DNA of 34,023 nucleotides from an uncultured Methylococcaceae bacterium (lineage in GTDB: Bacteria; Pseudomonadota; Gammaproteobacteria; Methylococcales; Methylomonadaceae). Every line of letters begins with the position of its first letter. The stretch's first letter is position 1. The notes beneath the pieces are model-generated. The model did not search any database. It saw nothing but the letters and a program-made list of their open reading frames with translations, and was not told where the DNA came from. Shown here in pieces: positions 6,047 through 16,833 of the stretch. The stretch lies in contig CAIOMN010000218.1 in NCBI GenBank assembly GCA_903859415.1, forward strand, positions 1-34,023. The letters are read 5' to 3'. A program made the position numbers and the translations under genes.

Positions 6047-6252
6047 GCAAACAGATTAACTGTTCATCTTGCTGGATTAGCAATACTCGTTCATTTCTTA
6101 TTCCTCAATTGTTTTTGCACGTATTTGCAAGGAGGATTTATTTGATTATAATTAACGCGCAATAAAAGTGGTTACTAGATCAATAACTCATTACGGGCTG
6201 TTCGGGCTTTTTAGCTATTTAATCCTTACTTGATTTAATCACAGATTTCATT

Positions 6253-6438
6253 ATGAAGACTACTTGTCCTAAATGCGACTCAGACTTAGAGCGCACTAGA
6301 AGAAAATTACTGGACAAAATAATTAATATTTTTGTCCCTGTTATGCGTTTTAAATGTTATCGCTACGGTTATGGCTGCGACTACTCTGCGTTAAAAAAAG
6401 TTGATGTTAAAGATCACTCCAAAGACCCAGAAGTGTAA
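6253..6438 (+). CDS. Small protein, possible degenerate zinc ribbon
   Basis: The 61-residue peptide starts MKTTCPKCDSDLERTRRK, a C-x2-C knuckle. The second cysteine pair is spaced wider (FKCYRYGYGCDYSA, C-x6-C), so four cysteines could still bind one zinc ion. Between them is a hydrophobic stretch (IINIFVPVMRF). Similar tiny proteins with a CPKC start are found in many genomes without known role. There is no strong Shine-Dalgarno. It stands alone between two spacers. Confidence 0.5.
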   Translation: MKTTCPKCDSDLERTRRKLLDKIINIFVPVMRFKCYRYGYGCDYSALKKVDVKDHSKDPEV

Positions 6439-6762
6439 TTGTTAGTGGATGCATATATGCTTTTTCTGCAGGTATGATATAACAATCAAGGCCAGGCATA
6501 GGTCACCTGAAGAGATGAGGGTTAAAAACGACTTTTTGTCACCCTTGCAATTCTTAACTCAGTACCTTTAATTAACTCAGCCCATTCGATTGGTTTTTTC
6601 GGTATAATATCAATGAACAGCATTACTTAAGTCACCACCTTATTAAGATGCACAGCCATATAAAAACCTGCGAGGTATTAACTTAGCGGGTTTTTTAATG
6701 TCCCGTACTAAATGCAAGCAGTCAAGTCAGTCAGATTTCAATTGAAGGGGAAGGTAAATAAG
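6439..6762. other. Intergenic stretch with a possible short transcript
   Basis: No open frame with coding character is visible. A TATAAT word lies at 6603-6608 and a clear hairpin terminator ends at 6696, so a transcript of about 80 bases without an ORF is conceivable. The -35 region is poor. The first ATG of the downstream frame (6712) lies in the terminator's shadow, and a better start is at 6763. Confidence 0.3.
6662..6696 (+). terminator. Rho-independent terminator
   Basis: AAAAACCTGC (6662-6671) pairs with GCGGGTTTTT (6686-6695), including one wobble pair, with a 14-base loop and a T run at the end. No gene ends immediately upstream: the nearest stops at 6438. Confidence 0.65.
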
Positions 6763-7179
6763 ATGATAAATATACTGGTACGTTTAATTAAATTAGCCAT
6801 CAAATGGGCGCCAAAAAATATCGTAATGCGGGTCGCTAACTATAAGCTCAAAGGCATTGCAGACGTTAAGGATTATGCCGTAGACCTTGATGCTAAAACG
6901 GCTTATGCGCATATCCACTTATACGGTGAAGCCGAGTCGATTGAGGTGTGGGTAGAGAACTTTGGCATCTTGATCGATGAAGATTCTTATAAGTTTATTC
7001 TTCAACAGGCTAAATCGAACAAGCCCTGGCTTAATAACTCCTTTGCTTTTGTTCTTGGAAAAGCCTGGAAAATACCGGTTATTCCACAATTAACGCCGTT
7101 TATGCCGCTGGCTTATGCCTTGTTAAAAATAGAGATTCCAGTTCAGAAAGTAACGGGTTACATAGAAGATAGCCATTGA
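6763..7179 (+). CDS. Hypothetical protein, 138 residues
   Basis: The start at 6763 is preferred over the in-frame ATG at 6712 because AAGG lies eight bases upstream and the earlier ATG follows a terminator. The sequence begins with a basic amphipathic helix (MINILVRLIKLAIKWAPKN). A region of alternating strands follows (VKDYAVDLDAKTAYAHIHLY, VWVENFGI). It ends with a hydrophobic proline-rich part (PVIPQLTPFMPLAYALLKIE). It may bind the membrane peripherally. Lipid-binding folds come to mind, but no family is recognised. It precedes carA on the same strand with a separate leader between them. Confidence 0.7.
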   Translation: MINILVRLIKLAIKWAPKNIVMRVANYKLKGIADVKDYAVDLDAKTAYAHIHLYGEAESIEVWVENFGILIDEDSYKFILQQAKSNKPWLNNSFAFVLGKAWKIPVIPQLTPFMPLAYALLKIEIPVQKVTGYIEDSH

Positions 7180-7218
7180 ATCGCTAGAGGTTTTAGTAAT
7201 TGTTAATGACCAAAGTGA

Positions 7219-7224
7219 TATAAT
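7219..7224 (+). promoter_or_regulatory. Possible -10 box of carA
   Basis: TATAAT lies 85 bases before the carA start and just upstream of the leader hairpin. A TTGTTA word upstream is spaced only 13 bases, so the -35 box is uncertain. Confidence 0.35.
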
Positions 7225-7256
7225 TTTGTATATTGATACAGTTTGATTTTTTATAG

Positions 7257-7288
7257 CGGGATGAACACTCAACGGCTCATCCCGTTTT
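7257..7288 (+). terminator. Terminator-like hairpin in the carA leader (possible attenuator)
   Basis: CGGGATGA (7257-7264) pairs perfectly with TCATCCCG (7277-7284) around a 12-base loop, followed by TTTT. It lies between a candidate promoter and the carA ribosome binding site (GAGG, 7297-7300), so it would be transcribed in the carA leader. Confidence 0.5.
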
Positions 7289-7308
7289 GTCTATTTGAGG
7301 TAAGTTGT

Positions 7309-8442
7309 TTGGCTAAGTCTGCATTATTAGTGTTAGAAGATGGAACAGTATTTAACGGTGTATCGATAGGTGCTGACGGTTGTTCTGTAGGTGAGGTCGT
7401 TTTTAATACTGCGATGACGGGGTATCAAGAAATTCTCAGCGATCCTTCTTATGCTCAGCAAATTGTGACCTTAACTTATCCACATATTGGAAATGTGGGC
7501 ACCAATAGCGAAGATGATGAGTCAGCGGGTGTTTTTGTTAGTGGTTTGGTAATTAGGGATTTACCGATTCTAGCCAGTAACTGGCGCAGTGAAAAAACCT
7601 TGCAACAATACCTTCTGGATAACAAGGTAGTGGCTATCGCTGATATTGATACCCGAAAATTAACGCGATTGTTACGCGATAAAGGGGCGCAGCGTGGTTG
7701 CATCATAGCGGGGGATTCTATTTCAGTAGAGACTGCAACAGCGGCAATTGAAGGTTTCCCTGGTTTAAAAGGGCTGGATCTGGCTAAAGAAGTGACGGTC
7801 GCCGAGTCTTATGAATGGACTGAAAACATTTGGACTTTAGAAGACGGTCATACCCAAGGCAAAAATCTAACAAAGCATGTCGTGGCGTATGATTTTGGTG
7901 TTAAACGTAACATTCTTAGATTATTGGTTAATCGTGGCTGTCGAGTGACGGTTGTTCCTGCGACTACGTCTGCTGAAACAGTGTTGGCTCTGAAGCCAGA
8001 CGGGGTATTTCTATCCAATGGCCCAGGTGATCCAGAGCCATGTACTTATGCGATTGAAGCAATTAAAGCGATTCTTGAGAGCAAAACCCCCGTGTTTGGT
8101 ATTTGTTTAGGCCATCAATTATTGGCCTTAGCCAGTGGTGCAAAAACTGAAAAGATGAAGTTCGGCCATCATGGAGCGAATCATCCCGTGCAAGAAATTG
8201 CCACAGATCGCGTGATGATCAGCAGTCAAAATCATGGCTTTGCAGTGAATGAAGCCAGTCTAACCGATAATGTAGTCGCCACGTATCGCTCGTTATTCGA
8301 TGGTAGCTTACAAGGGATTAAGCGTACTGACTGCCCTGCGTTCAGTTTTCAAGGGCACCCTGAAGCGAGTCCGGGCCCGAATGATGTGGAATCTTTATTC
8401 GATGATTTCATCACGATGATGAATGAAGCAAGCCAACAATAA
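7309..8442 (+). CDS. carA: Carbamoyl-phosphate synthase small subunit
   Basis: CarA is the glutaminase subunit that feeds ammonia to CarB for carbamoyl phosphate, the precursor of arginine and pyrimidines. I start it at the TTG at 7309: GAGG lies eight bases upstream, the protein then begins [15 protein letters not shown] as in the family, and the length is 377 residues as usual. An upstream in-frame start would translate through the leader hairpin. The N-terminal domain ([19 protein letters not shown]) is followed by a class I glutaminase domain with nucleophile Cys266 (GICLGHQ) and the His/Glu of the GHPEA segment. carB follows after 21 bases. Confidence 0.97.
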   Translation: MAKSALLVLEDGTVFNGVSIGADGCSVGEVVFNTAMTGYQEILSDPSYAQQIVTLTYPHIGNVGTNSEDDESAGVFVSGLVIRDLPILASNWRSEKTLQQYLLDNKVVAIADIDTRKLTRLLRDKGAQRGCIIAGDSISVETATAAIEGFPGLKGLDLAKEVTVAESYEWTENIWTLEDGHTQGKNLTKHVVAYDFGVKRNILRLLVNRGCRVTVVPATTSAETVLALKPDGVFLSNGPGDPEPCTYAIEAIKAILESKTPVFGICLGHQLLALASGAKTEKMKFGHHGANHPVQEIATDRVMISSQNHGFAVNEASLTDNVVATYRSLFDGSLQGIKRTDCPAFSFQGHPEASPGPNDVESLFDDFITMMNEASQQ

Positions 8443-8463
8443 ATACACTATAAAAATTATAAA

Positions 8464-11400
8464 ATGCCAAAAAGAACCGACATAAAATCGATTTTATTAT
8501 TAGGCGCTGGGCCAATTGTTATTGGTCAGGCCTGTGAGTTTGATTATTCAGGGACGCAAGCCTGTAAAGCGCTTAGGGAAGAAGGGTATCGCGTTATTCT
8601 GGTGAACTCTAATCCTGCGACGATTATGACGGATCCTGATATGGCTGATGCTATTTATATCGAGCCCATTGACTGGAAAACCGTTGAAAAAATTATCGCT
8701 AAGGAACGCCCCGATGCTATTTTGCCGACAATGGGTGGGCAAACGGCGTTGAACTGTGCATTAGACCTTGATGCGAATGGTGTATTAGCAAAGTACAGCG
8801 TAGAAATGATTGGTGCGACTAAAGAAGCTATTAACATGGCTGAAGATCGCCAGTTATTTAATGAAGCAATGGCGCGTATCGGTTATGAAGTGGCAAAATC
8901 TAAAATTGCTCATTCCATGGAAGAAGCCTTAGCTGCACAAAAAGAAGTCGGTTATCCAACGGTTGTGCGTCCGTCTTTTACTATGGGCGGAAGTGGCGGT
9001 GGCATTGCCTATAATAAGCAAGAGTTTGTTGAGATTTGTGAGCGTGGTTTGTATTTATCGCCGACCAAAGAGTTATTGATTGAAGAATCTGTGTTGGGCT
9101 GGAAAGAATACGAAATGGAAGTGGTGCGTGATTCTAAAGATAACTGCATCATTGTGTGTTCTATTGAGAACTTTGATCCTATGGGTGTTCATACCGGTGA
9201 TTCGATTACCGTAGCACCTGCGCAAACCTTAACGGATAAGGAATATCAAATTCTGCGTAATGTTTCGATTGCGGTATTACGTGAGATTGGTGTTGATACC
9301 GGCGGTTCAAACGTTCAGGTGGCCATTAATCCGGTCAACGGTCGTATGATTGTGATTGAGATGAATCCACGGGTGTCACGTTCTTCTGCATTGGCCTCTA
9401 AAGCGACAGGTTTTCCGATTGCTAAAGTCGCGGCTAAGTTAGCGGTAGGTTACACCCTGGATGAATTGAAAAATGAAATCACTGGCGGTGCAACGCCTGC
9501 GTCTTTTGAACCGACGATTGATTACGTAGTGACAAAAGTACCTCGCTTTACCTTTGAGAAATTTCCGCAAGCAGATGATCGTCTGACTACACAAATGAAG
9601 TCAGTGGGTGAAGTGATGGCGATTGGCCGAACTTTTCAAGAGTCATTGCAAAAGGCGCTACGCGGTTTAGAAATTGGCATTAGTGGTTTGGATGAAATTG
9701 TCGACTTGAATGCCGACGATGCTAAAGAAAAAATGCAAAGGGAAATGCGTCATCCTGGCCCAGATCGTTTGTTGTATGTGGCGGATGCTTTCCGTAGCGG
9801 CATGTCGCTTGAAGAGATACATGATGTTTGTAAAATTGATCCCTGGTTCTTAGCTCAACTTGAAGATTTGATTGTTACTGAGCAATCGTTGTCTACAAAA
9901 ACATTATCTACACTGGTCGCTGGAGAGCTTTACAAATTAAAACGTAAGGGCTTTTCAGATATGCGTATTGCTAAATTGCTGAATGCCTCTGAGAATGAGG
10001 TGCGTAATACACGGCATAAGCTGAATATTCGTCCGGTTTATAAGCGTATTGACTCTTGTGCAGCTGAGTTTTCATCGGATACCGCGTATTTATATTCGAC
10101 ATATGATGAAGAATGTGAAGCCCGAGTTTCTGATAAAGAAAAAATTATTATCTTAGGCGGTGGTCCTAATCGTATTGGTCAAGGGATTGAGTTCGATTAT
10201 TGCTGCGTGCATGCTGCATTAGCTCTGCGTGAAGATGGTTATGAAACCATCATGATTAATTGTAATCCTGAAACGGTTTCAACGGATTTTGATACCTCTG
10301 ATCGTTTATATTTTGAATCGTTAACGCTGGAAGATGTGCTGGAAGTGGTGCACCTTGAAAAGCCTAAAGGGGTTATTGTTCAATACGGTGGGCAGACGCC
10401 TTTAAAATTGGCAAGAGCGTTGGAGGCGGCAGGTGTACCGATTATCGGGACTTCTCCTGATTCAATTGATTTGGCAGAAGACAGGGAGCGGTTCCAAAAA
10501 TTATTGGACAGATTAGGCTTAAAACAACCGCCCAATGGCACGGCGCGTTCGGTTGAGCAAGCCTTAAATGCCGCTAAAGAGCTGGGTTATCCTTTAGTGG
10601 TTAGGCCTTCTTATGTATTGGGCGGTCGTGGTATGGAAATCGTCTTTAATGATGAAGGATTGCAGCGCTATATGAAAGAGGCGGTCAGCGTCTCAAATGA
10701 TGCGCCTGTGTTGCTGGATCGTTTTCTGGATGATGCGGTAGAAATGGATGTGGATGCCATCTATGATGGTGAGCGTATCTTGATTGGTGGCTTGATGGAG
10801 CATATTGAACAGGCGGGAGTTCATTCGGGTGATTCAGCCTGTTCTTTGCCGCCTTACGGTCTTGCGTCCAGTATTCAGGATAAATTACGTGAGCAAGTCG
10901 CTAAAATGGCAGAAGCGTTAGGTGTTAGAGGTTTAATGAATACCCAGTTCGCCATCCAGGGTGAAGATATTTATGTGCTCGAAGTTAATCCAAGAGCTTC
11001 ACGTACTGCGCCCTTCGTTTCTAAGGCAACGGGCTATCCCTTGGCAAAGATTGCTGCAAGGGTGATGGCTGGGCAAAGTTTGACTCAACAAGGTGTTACT
11101 GAAGAGCGTATTCCTGGTTACTATTCAGTTAAGGAAGCAGTGTTTCCTTTTGTAAAGTTTCCGGGTGTTGATCCTTTACTTGGCCCTGAAATGAAATCAA
11201 CCGGTGAAGTGATGGGAGTCGGTAAAACATTTGGTGAAGCCTTTGCTAAATCGCAACGGGCAGCAGGCGTCAGTTTAAATGAGAGTGGCAAAGTACTGAT
11301 TAGTATTCGTCACAACGATAAGCCTAAAGTAGCTGAAATTGCCAGGATGTTGGTCGATAAAAAATATGAAATTGTAGCCACAAGTGGTACTGCAAAATTT

Positions 11401-11682
11401 ATTAGAGAAGCGGGTATACCTTGTGAAGTCGTTTATAAAGTCAACGAAGGGCGTCCGAATACGGTTGATATGATTAAAAATGATCAGATTCAGTTGATCA
11501 TTAATACCACCGAAGGAAAAATAGCTATTTCAGACTCTTTCACGATGCGTAGAGAAGCCTTACAGCATAGAGTAGCTTATTATACGACGATGGCAGGTGC
11601 CCGTGCCGCTTGTTACGCCTTAGGTGAGTTAGAAGCAGGTGATGTTAATTGCTTGCAGGACTTACACAATAGTCTGATTTGA
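8464..11682 (+). CDS. carB: Carbamoyl-phosphate synthase large subunit
   Basis: The 1072-residue protein has the expected duplicated ATP-grasp architecture. The first half starts [20 protein letters not shown] and contains [20 protein letters not shown]. The second half (from about residue 555) repeats the pattern with [20 protein letters not shown]. The ATP-binding segments [19 protein letters not shown] and [19 protein letters not shown] correspond to each other, as do the [18 protein letters not shown] and [18 protein letters not shown] segments. The C-terminal MGS-like domain, which binds allosteric effectors, ends the protein. It forms the carAB operon with carA. Confidence 0.98.
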   Translation: MPKRTDIKSILLLGAGPIVIGQACEFDYSGTQACKALREEGYRVILVNSNPATIMTDPDMADAIYIEPIDWKTVEKIIAKERPDAILPTMGGQTALNCALDLDANGVLAKYSVEMIGATKEAINMAEDRQLFNEAMARIGYEVAKSKIAHSMEEALAAQKEVGYPTVVRPSFTMGGSGGGIAYNKQEFVEICERGLYLSPTKELLIEESVLGWKEYEMEVVRDSKDNCIIVCSIENFDPMGVHTGDSITVAPAQTLTDKEYQILRNVSIAVLREIGVDTGGSNVQVAINPVNGRMIVIEMNPRVSRSSALASKATGFPIAKVAAKLAVGYTLDELKNEITGGATPASFEPTIDYVVTKVPRFTFEKFPQADDRLTTQMKSVGEVMAIGRTFQESLQKALRGLEIGISGLDEIVDLNADDAKEKMQREMRHPGPDRLLYVADAFRSGMSLEEIHDVCKIDPWFLAQLEDLIVTEQSLSTKTLSTLVAGELYKLKRKGFSDMRIAKLLNASENEVRNTRHKLNIRPVYKRIDSCAAEFSSDTAYLYSTYDEECEARVSDKEKIIILGGGPNRIGQGIEFDYCCVHAALALREDGYETIMINCNPETVSTDFDTSDRLYFESLTLEDVLEVVHLEKPKGVIVQYGGQTPLKLARALEAAGVPIIGTSPDSIDLAEDRERFQKLLDRLGLKQPPNGTARSVEQALNAAKELGYPLVVRPSYVLGGRGMEIVFNDEGLQRYMKEAVSVSNDAPVLLDRFLDDAVEMDVDAIYDGERILIGGLMEHIEQAGVHSGDSACSLPPYGLASSIQDKLREQVAKMAEALGVRGLMNTQFAIQGEDIYVLEVNPRASRTAPFVSKATGYPLAKIAARVMAGQSLTQQGVTEERIPGYYSVKEAVFPFVKFPGVDPLLGPEMKSTGEVMGVGKTFGEAFAKSQRAAGVSLNESGKVLISIRHNDKPKVAEIARMLVDKKYEIVATSGTAKFIREAGIPCEVVYKVNEGRPNTVDMIKNDQIQLIINTTEGKIAISDSFTMRREALQHRVAYYTTMAGARAACYALGELEAGDVNCLQDLHNSLI

Positions 11683-11763
11683 AATGGTTAGGGTAAACGT
11701 ATTGATGAAGTTTTAATGATCAGCTTTTACCCAATAAAGAATGATTAATGGAGTTTATAGAAA

Positions 11764-12240
11764 ATGATAAAAGTACCGCTCACTGTTAAAGGTGCTGAGA
11801 AACTGCGTGCAGAGTTGGATGAGTTAAAGTCAGTAGTGCGTCCACGCATTATCGCGTCTATTGCCACAGCTCGTGCACACGGTGATTTAAAGGAAAATGC
11901 TGAATATCATGCAGCAAAGGAGCAACAAAGCTTTGCCGAAGGTCGTATCGCTGAAATTGAAGGTAAGCTATCAAATGCACAGATAATTGATGTGACTAAA
12001 GTTGATGCTAATGGTCGAGTAGTTTTTGGCGCAACGGTTGAGATAGAAGATATTGAATCTGAGAAAAAAGTGACTTATCAGATTGTCGGTGAAGACGAAG
12101 CCAGCATTAAAGAGGGCCGTATTTCGATTGGGTCACCTATTGCACGGGCTCTGATTGGAAAAGAAGTCGAGGATGTCGTGACGGTTAAAGCGCCCGGCGG
12201 TGATGTTGATTATGAAATTCTTTCAATTAAGTATATTTAA
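11764..12240 (+). CDS. greA: Transcription elongation factor GreA
   Basis: The 158-residue protein is full length. The N-terminal coiled coil ([20 protein letters not shown] and [19 protein letters not shown]) carries the conserved acidic tip residues of Gre factors (D-L-K-E-N-A-E-Y). The C-terminal FKBP-like domain ends [13 protein letters not shown]. GreA reaches into the RNA polymerase secondary channel and stimulates cleavage of backtracked RNA. The spacer after carB holds an inverted repeat (GGGTAAA at 11691-11697, TTTACCC at 11726-11732) without a T run. A GGAG ribosome site precedes the start. Confidence 0.97.
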   Translation: MIKVPLTVKGAEKLRAELDELKSVVRPRIIASIATARAHGDLKENAEYHAAKEQQSFAEGRIAEIEGKLSNAQIIDVTKVDANGRVVFGATVEIEDIESEKKVTYQIVGEDEASIKEGRISIGSPIARALIGKEVEDVVTVKAPGGDVDYEILSIKYI

Positions 12241-12248
12241 TTGATTGG

Positions 12249-12287
12249 TTAAGGCGAAAGGGTCAGTTTATTGCGCTTTCGCCTTAA
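12249..12287. terminator. Perfect inverted repeat between greA and yhbY
   Basis: TTAAGGCGAAAG (12249-12260) pairs without mismatch with CTTTCGCCTTAA (12276-12287) around a 15-base loop. It lies between the converging ends of greA and yhbY, so it probably serves as a terminator for both, although the flanking T runs are short. Confidence 0.65.
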
Positions 12288-12293
12288 TCGGAC

Positions 12294-12560
12294 TTATTTA
12301 TTGGGGTTTAATCGATAAATAACGGCGATTTGACCAATCGTTTGAATGAGTTCTGCGCCAGCTTCTGTACACATTTGCTCAATAATTAACTTTCGTTCAT
12401 CGCGTTCTGCACGTATTCTTACTTTAAGTAATTCGTGTGTATTAAGCGCTATGTCTAGTTCCGCAAGTACAGCGGCAGTAAGACCTGATTGTCCAATCAT
12501 AACGACGGGCTTTAAAGTATGAGCCTCAGCTCGGAATTTTTTCTTGTCTGCAGTGTTCAC
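12294..12560 (-). CDS. yhbY: YhbY-family CRM-domain RNA-binding protein
   Basis: The 88-residue protein consists of one CRM domain. The segment KPVVMIGQSGLTAAVLAELD contains the G-x-x-G loop of the domain, and HELLKVRIRAERDERKLI is its KH-like core. YhbY associates with pre-50S ribosomal particles. The gene lies between greA and rlmE on the opposite strand, the same arrangement as in many gammaproteobacteria, and its promoter region is shared with rlmE. Confidence 0.95.
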   Translation of the reverse strand: MNTADKKKFRAEAHTLKPVVMIGQSGLTAAVLAELDIALNTHELLKVRIRAERDERKLIIEQMCTEAGAELIQTIGQIAVIYRLNPNK

Positions 12561-12606
12561 TCATTATTCCTAAATCAAAAAGTTACAATGCACTATACAA
12601 CATATT

Positions 12607-13227
12607 ATGGCTCGAAGTAAAAGCAGTAGTCGCTGGATGGCGGAACATTTTGAAGATGAATATGTCAAAATGGCTCAAGCGCAGGGATATCGGTCGCGAG
12701 CTGTTTTTAAGCTTAAGGAAATTCAGGAAAAGGATCAGCTAATCAAACCAGGAATGAATATTGTAGATCTGGGAGCAGCTCCAGGTGGATGGTCTCAGTA
12801 TGCAAGACAATTAATGGGTAAAAAAAACAAACTGGTTGCTTTGGATATTTTGCCCATGGATGCGTTGGAAGGAGTGGAATTTATTCAGGGTGACTTTCGG
12901 GAAGATTCTGTGTTTGAGCAGCTTCAAGTTGCTTTAGCGGGAGCACCTGTTACATTGGTCATGTCGGATATGGCGCCTAATATGAGTGGTAACAAAGGCG
13001 TTGATATGCCTCGCGCCATTTATTTAGGGGAACTAGCTTTAGAGACAGCTAGAGTCGTTCTGAGTAAATACGGCTGTTTTTTGGTTAAGTTGTTTCATGG
13101 CGAGGGCTTTGAGTCATTTTATCAAGATGTACAGCAAAGTTTTTCAAAAGTAGTTATCAGAAAGCCTAAAGCATCAAGGCCACGCAGTAATGAAGTTTAT
13201 ATTTTGGCTAAAGGGTTTAAATCGTAG
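12607..13227 (+). CDS. rlmE: 23S rRNA 2'-O-methyltransferase (U2552)
   Basis: The 206-residue protein is the RlmE/FtsJ/RrmJ enzyme that methylates U2552 of 23S rRNA in the 50S subunit. The start [20 protein letters not shown] and [14 protein letters not shown] contain the catalytic Lys. [13 protein letters not shown] is the SAM-binding loop. SDMAPNMSG holds the catalytic Asp, and [10 protein letters not shown] the second Lys with the Glu in the following strand. It is divergent from yhbY with 46 bases between starts and is followed by ftsH. Confidence 0.97.
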   Translation: MARSKSSSRWMAEHFEDEYVKMAQAQGYRSRAVFKLKEIQEKDQLIKPGMNIVDLGAAPGGWSQYARQLMGKKNKLVALDILPMDALEGVEFIQGDFREDSVFEQLQVALAGAPVTLVMSDMAPNMSGNKGVDMPRAIYLGELALETARVVLSKYGCFLVKLFHGEGFESFYQDVQQSFSKVVIRKPKASRPRSNEVYILAKGFKS

Positions 13228-13370
13228 AATATTGCCCTTATATCTGCGAAACGAGAATTTTGCCTGACTTTAGACTGAGTTCAAGATAAATAACGACGAT
13301 CAGGCAGTTGACTCCTGATATAATTAATTAGTTTTTTAAACCGACAGCCGTTCGGGGCTAGGGTGTGTTT

Positions 13371-15299
13371 GTGAATGATATGGTAAAAAATATAATCCTG
13401 TGGGTGGTCATCGCTGTGGTATTGATGACTCTGTTTAACAATTTTGGCTCACAAGGAGAAAGAATCGATTCATCATTATCATATTCGCAATTCATTGAGT
13501 CAGTGAAGGCGGGTCAGGTTCAACAGGTAATGATTGATGAGCACATTATTAAGGGTAAAACCCAAAATGGCCAAGTCTTTAGGACTTACGCGCCAAATGA
13601 TGCACATTTAATTGATGACCTGTTAGCGAATAACGTTGATATAAAAGCAGTTCCGCCCGAACAGCCTTCATTGTTGATGCAGTTATTGGTTTCTTTTGGA
13701 CCGATGTTATTACTGATTGGTGTCTGGGTCTTTTTTATGAGGCAGATGCAAGGCGGTGGCGCAGGTGGACGAGGCGCGATGAGCTTTGGTAAAAGCAAAG
13801 CCCGAATGCTTGAAGAAGATCAGATTAAAGTCACCTTTGCTGATGTCGCTGGTTGTGATGAAGCCAAAGAAGAAGTCGTTGAAATGGTTGACTTCCTAAG
13901 GGACCCTGCAAAATATCAAAGGCTGGGTGGTAAAATTCCACGTGGCGCGTTAATGATAGGTCCTCCAGGAACCGGTAAGACTTTATTGGCCAGAGCCATT
14001 GCGGGAGAAGCTAAAGTTCCGTTCTTTACTATTTCTGGTTCTGACTTTGTTGAAATGTTTGTAGGGGTTGGTGCTTCGCGTGTTCGTGACATGTTTGAGC
14101 AAGCCAAGAAACATGCGCCCTGTATCATTTTTATTGATGAAATTGATGCGGTCGGTCGTCAACGTGGCGCTGGTTTAGGTGGCGGCAATGATGAACGTGA
14201 GCAGACCTTAAACCAGTTACTGGTTGAAATGGATGGTTTTGAAGGTAACGAAGGTATTATCGTAATTGCTGCAACGAATCGTCCTGATGTATTGGATAAG
14301 GCACTGTTGCGTCCAGGTCGTTTTGATCGTCAAGTAACAGTCGGTTTGCCAGATGTTAGAGGTCGTGAGCAAATTCTGAATGTGCACATGAAAAAAGTGC
14401 CTTCTGATAATGATGTTGAAGTTAAATATATTGCACAAGGTACACCAGGCTTTTCGGGTGCTGATTTGGCAAATTTAATTAATGAGGCTGCTTTATTCGC
14501 TGCCAGAATGGATAAGCGCGTAGTCAACATGGCTGATTTGGAAAAAGCTAAAGATAAGTTGATTATGGGCGCTGAACGTCACACGATGGTCATGGATGAA
14601 AAAGAAAAGAAAATGACGGCCTATCATGAGGCTGGGCATGCGATTGTTGGTAAATTAGTCCCAGAGCATGACCCTGTTTATAAAGTCAGTATTATGCCAA
14701 GAGGTCGGGCTTTAGGTGTCACTATGTTCCTGCCAGAAAGAGATCAGTACAGTGCCAGCAAACAAAAACTGGATAGTATGATTTCCAGTTTGTATGGTGG
14801 ACGTATTGCGGAAGAGGTCGTGTTTGGTTGGGAGCAGGTGAGTACTGGCGCTTCTAATGATATTGAGCGAGCCACTGAGCTAGCCAGAAATATGGTGACA
14901 AAGTGGGGTCTATCTCAACGTTTAGGTCCATTGTCTTATAGTGAAGAAGAGGGTGAGGTTTTTCTTGGTCGTTCTGTAACCCAACATAAAACAGTGGCTG
15001 AAGAAACGTCCCATACGATTGATGAAGAAATTCGTTCCTTTATCGATAGGAACTATGAGCGTGCAGAGCGGCTCTTAAAAGAAAACATTGATATTTTGCA
15101 TGCGATGGCGGCGGCGTTAATGAAATATGAAACGATTGATAAGTTTCAAATTGATGATTTGATGGCTCGTAAACCGGTAAGAGATCCTCAGGGCTGGGAT
15201 GATAAGCCGCCCCGTGGTGATATTAAGGTTGATGAAATAAAAGGGTTTGATGAGAAGCAAAACGATAAAGCTATTGGGCGTACAGCGGAACAAAATTAA
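13371..15299 (+). CDS. ftsH: ATP-dependent zinc metalloprotease FtsH
   Basis: I prefer the GTG at 13371 (642 residues, [11 protein letters not shown] after formyl-Met), because this N-terminus is typical of related FtsH proteins and TAGGG lies seven bases upstream. A GTG two codons earlier and the ATG at 13380 are alternatives. The protein has an N-terminal membrane helix, a short periplasmic domain and a second helix ([20 protein letters not shown]). An AAA domain follows with Walker A GPPGTGKT (197-204), Walker [11 protein letters not shown] and the SRH region. The zinc protease motif HEAGH lies near residue 420. It degrades membrane proteins and regulators. The spacer before it (13228-13370) contains an inverted repeat TGCCTGA/TCAGGCA (13261-13267, 13300-13306). 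Confidence 0.97.
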   Translation: MNDMVKNIILWVVIAVVLMTLFNNFGSQGERIDSSLSYSQFIESVKAGQVQQVMIDEHIIKGKTQNGQVFRTYAPNDAHLIDDLLANNVDIKAVPPEQPSLLMQLLVSFGPMLLLIGVWVFFMRQMQGGGAGGRGAMSFGKSKARMLEEDQIKVTFADVAGCDEAKEEVVEMVDFLRDPAKYQRLGGKIPRGALMIGPPGTGKTLLARAIAGEAKVPFFTISGSDFVEMFVGVGASRVRDMFEQAKKHAPCIIFIDEIDAVGRQRGAGLGGGNDEREQTLNQLLVEMDGFEGNEGIIVIAATNRPDVLDKALLRPGRFDRQVTVGLPDVRGREQILNVHMKKVPSDNDVEVKYIAQGTPGFSGADLANLINEAALFAARMDKRVVNMADLEKAKDKLIMGAERHTMVMDEKEKKMTAYHEAGHAIVGKLVPEHDPVYKVSIMPRGRALGVTMFLPERDQYSASKQKLDSMISSLYGGRIAEEVVFGWEQVSTGASNDIERATELARNMVTKWGLSQRLGPLSYSEEEGEVFLGRSVTQHKTVAEETSHTIDEEIRSFIDRNYERAERLLKENIDILHAMAAALMKYETIDKFQIDDLMARKPVRDPQGWDDKPPRGDIKVDEIKGFDEKQNDKAIGRTAEQN

Positions 15300-15316
15300 T
15301 TTGTTTCGACACTAAT

Positions 15317-15348
15317 AAAAAGGAGAGGCCAGATGTCTCTCCTTTTTT
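15317..15348 (+). terminator. Rho-independent terminator after ftsH
   Basis: AAAAAGGAGAG (15317-15327) pairs exactly with CTCTCCTTTTT (15337-15347) around a 9-base loop, followed by more T residues. It separates ftsH from glmM. Confidence 0.9.
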
Positions 15349-15435
15349 TATTGTGTTAAAGCTTAGTTATTAAGTTTTGATTGGTATTCTTATAAAGCAA
15401 GTCTCCATATTTTTAGAATAGTGAGTTTTATGGTT

Positions 15436-16776
15436 ATGGGAAGAAAGTATTTTGGCACAGATGGTATTAGAGGTAAGGTTGGTGAGTTTCCCGTTACTGC
15501 AGATTTCTTATTAAAACTGGGTTGGGCCGCTGGGAGAGTTTTTGCTAGTGAAGGTAATGGATTTGTTCTTGTCGGTAAAGATACACGTATTTCGGGGTAT
15601 ATGTTTGAGTCAGCTTTGGAGGCGGGGTTGTCTGCTGCGGGTGTAGATACACGCATGTTAGGGCCAATGCCAACGCCGGGGGTCGCGTATTTGACGCGTA
15701 CCTTAAGGGCAAAAGCGGGAATTGTGATTAGTGCTTCACATAACCCCTATTATGATAATGGCGTGAAGTTTTTCTCAGTTCAAGGAACCAAGTTGCCTGA
15801 TGATATAGAAGAAAAAATTGAGCATTATATCGACTCTCCGATGACAACGGTGGAATCGTCGGAATTGGGTAAAGCAAAGCGAGTGGTTGATGCCTCGGGT
15901 CGTTATATTGAGTTTTGTAAGGCGAGCATCCCAACTCGATTCGATTTTACTGGTATGAAGGTAGTTGTGGATTGTGCAAATGGTGCGACTTATCATATTG
16001 CCCCGCATGTGTTTAGTGAGGTGGGTGCCGAAGTTATTGTTATTGGAGCAGAACCTAACGGACTTAACATAAATGATGAGTGTGGAGCTACAAAGCCTCA
16101 AAAATTAGTTGCAGCAGTATTAGCTAACCAGGCTGATATTGGTATTGCTTTGGATGGTGATGGTGATCGCTTAATTATGGTTGATCATAAGGGCGAAATT
16201 GTTGATGGAGATGAACTTCTCTATGTCATTGCAAAATCAAGATTAAGTGTTGGACAGTTATCAGGGCCTGTTGTTGGTACGTTAATGACTAACTTAGGCA
16301 TGGAGCATGGTCTGAAGAGATTAGGCGTAAATTTGTTAAGAGCGAAAGTAGGTGATCGTTATGTTTTGGAGATGATGACTGAGCATAACAGTTTGCTAGG
16401 GGGAGAAGGTTCAGGGCATATTATCTGTTTGGATAAAACGACAACGGGTGATGGAATCATCGCAGCATTACAGATCATGGCGGAGATGCATGATACGGGT
16501 AAAAGCTTGACAGAGTTGAAGTCAGGTATGCAAAAATATCCACAAGTATTGATTAATATAAAGACTGGTGGGGCTATAGATATTGATAACGATATTGTGC
16601 TACAAAAAGCAGTGTCTACCGTAGAAAATAAATTAGGTAATAAAGGACGTGTTTTACTAAGAGCGTCAGGAACAGAGCCTTTAATCCGTGTTATGGTTGA
16701 AGGTGAGTCCGAAAGTCTGGTTAATAATTTAGCTCAGGAATTAGCTGAAGTTGTTAAGAAATTAATAGTTTCTTGA
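15436..16776 (+). CDS. glmM: Phosphoglucosamine mutase
   Basis: GlmM converts glucosamine-6-phosphate to glucosamine-1-phosphate for UDP-GlcNAc and so for peptidoglycan and LPS. From the ATG at 15436 the protein starts [13 protein letters not shown] and has 446 residues, as in the family. The in-frame GTG at 15421 and ATG at 15430 are alternatives, and none has a strong ribosome site. The phosphoserine loop is [15 protein letters not shown], the metal loop is DGDGDR, the sugar loop is GGEGSGHI and the phosphate-binding end is [12 protein letters not shown]. The gene normally follows folP; here it follows ftsH directly. Confidence 0.96.
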   Translation: MGRKYFGTDGIRGKVGEFPVTADFLLKLGWAAGRVFASEGNGFVLVGKDTRISGYMFESALEAGLSAAGVDTRMLGPMPTPGVAYLTRTLRAKAGIVISASHNPYYDNGVKFFSVQGTKLPDDIEEKIEHYIDSPMTTVESSELGKAKRVVDASGRYIEFCKASIPTRFDFTGMKVVVDCANGATYHIAPHVFSEVGAEVIVIGAEPNGLNINDECGATKPQKLVAAVLANQADIGIALDGDGDRLIMVDHKGEIVDGDELLYVIAKSRLSVGQLSGPVVGTLMTNLGMEHGLKRLGVNLLRAKVGDRYVLEMMTEHNSLLGGEGSGHIICLDKTTTGDGIIAALQIMAEMHDTGKSLTELKSGMQKYPQVLINIKTGGAIDIDNDIVLQKAVSTVENKLGNKGRVLLRASGTEPLIRVMVEGESESLVNNLAQELAEVVKKLIVS

Positions 16777-16833
16777 ATTATGAGTTATTAGCCTATATCA
16801 TAGGCGGTTTGATTCTAAGTGGGAGTAATGTTA

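Noticed and set aside
13261-13306. TGCCTGA/TCAGGCA repeat before ftsH as a terminator or riboswitch
   Set aside because: The loop is 32 bases, no T run follows and no other stems are evident. It is noted only within the ftsH entry.
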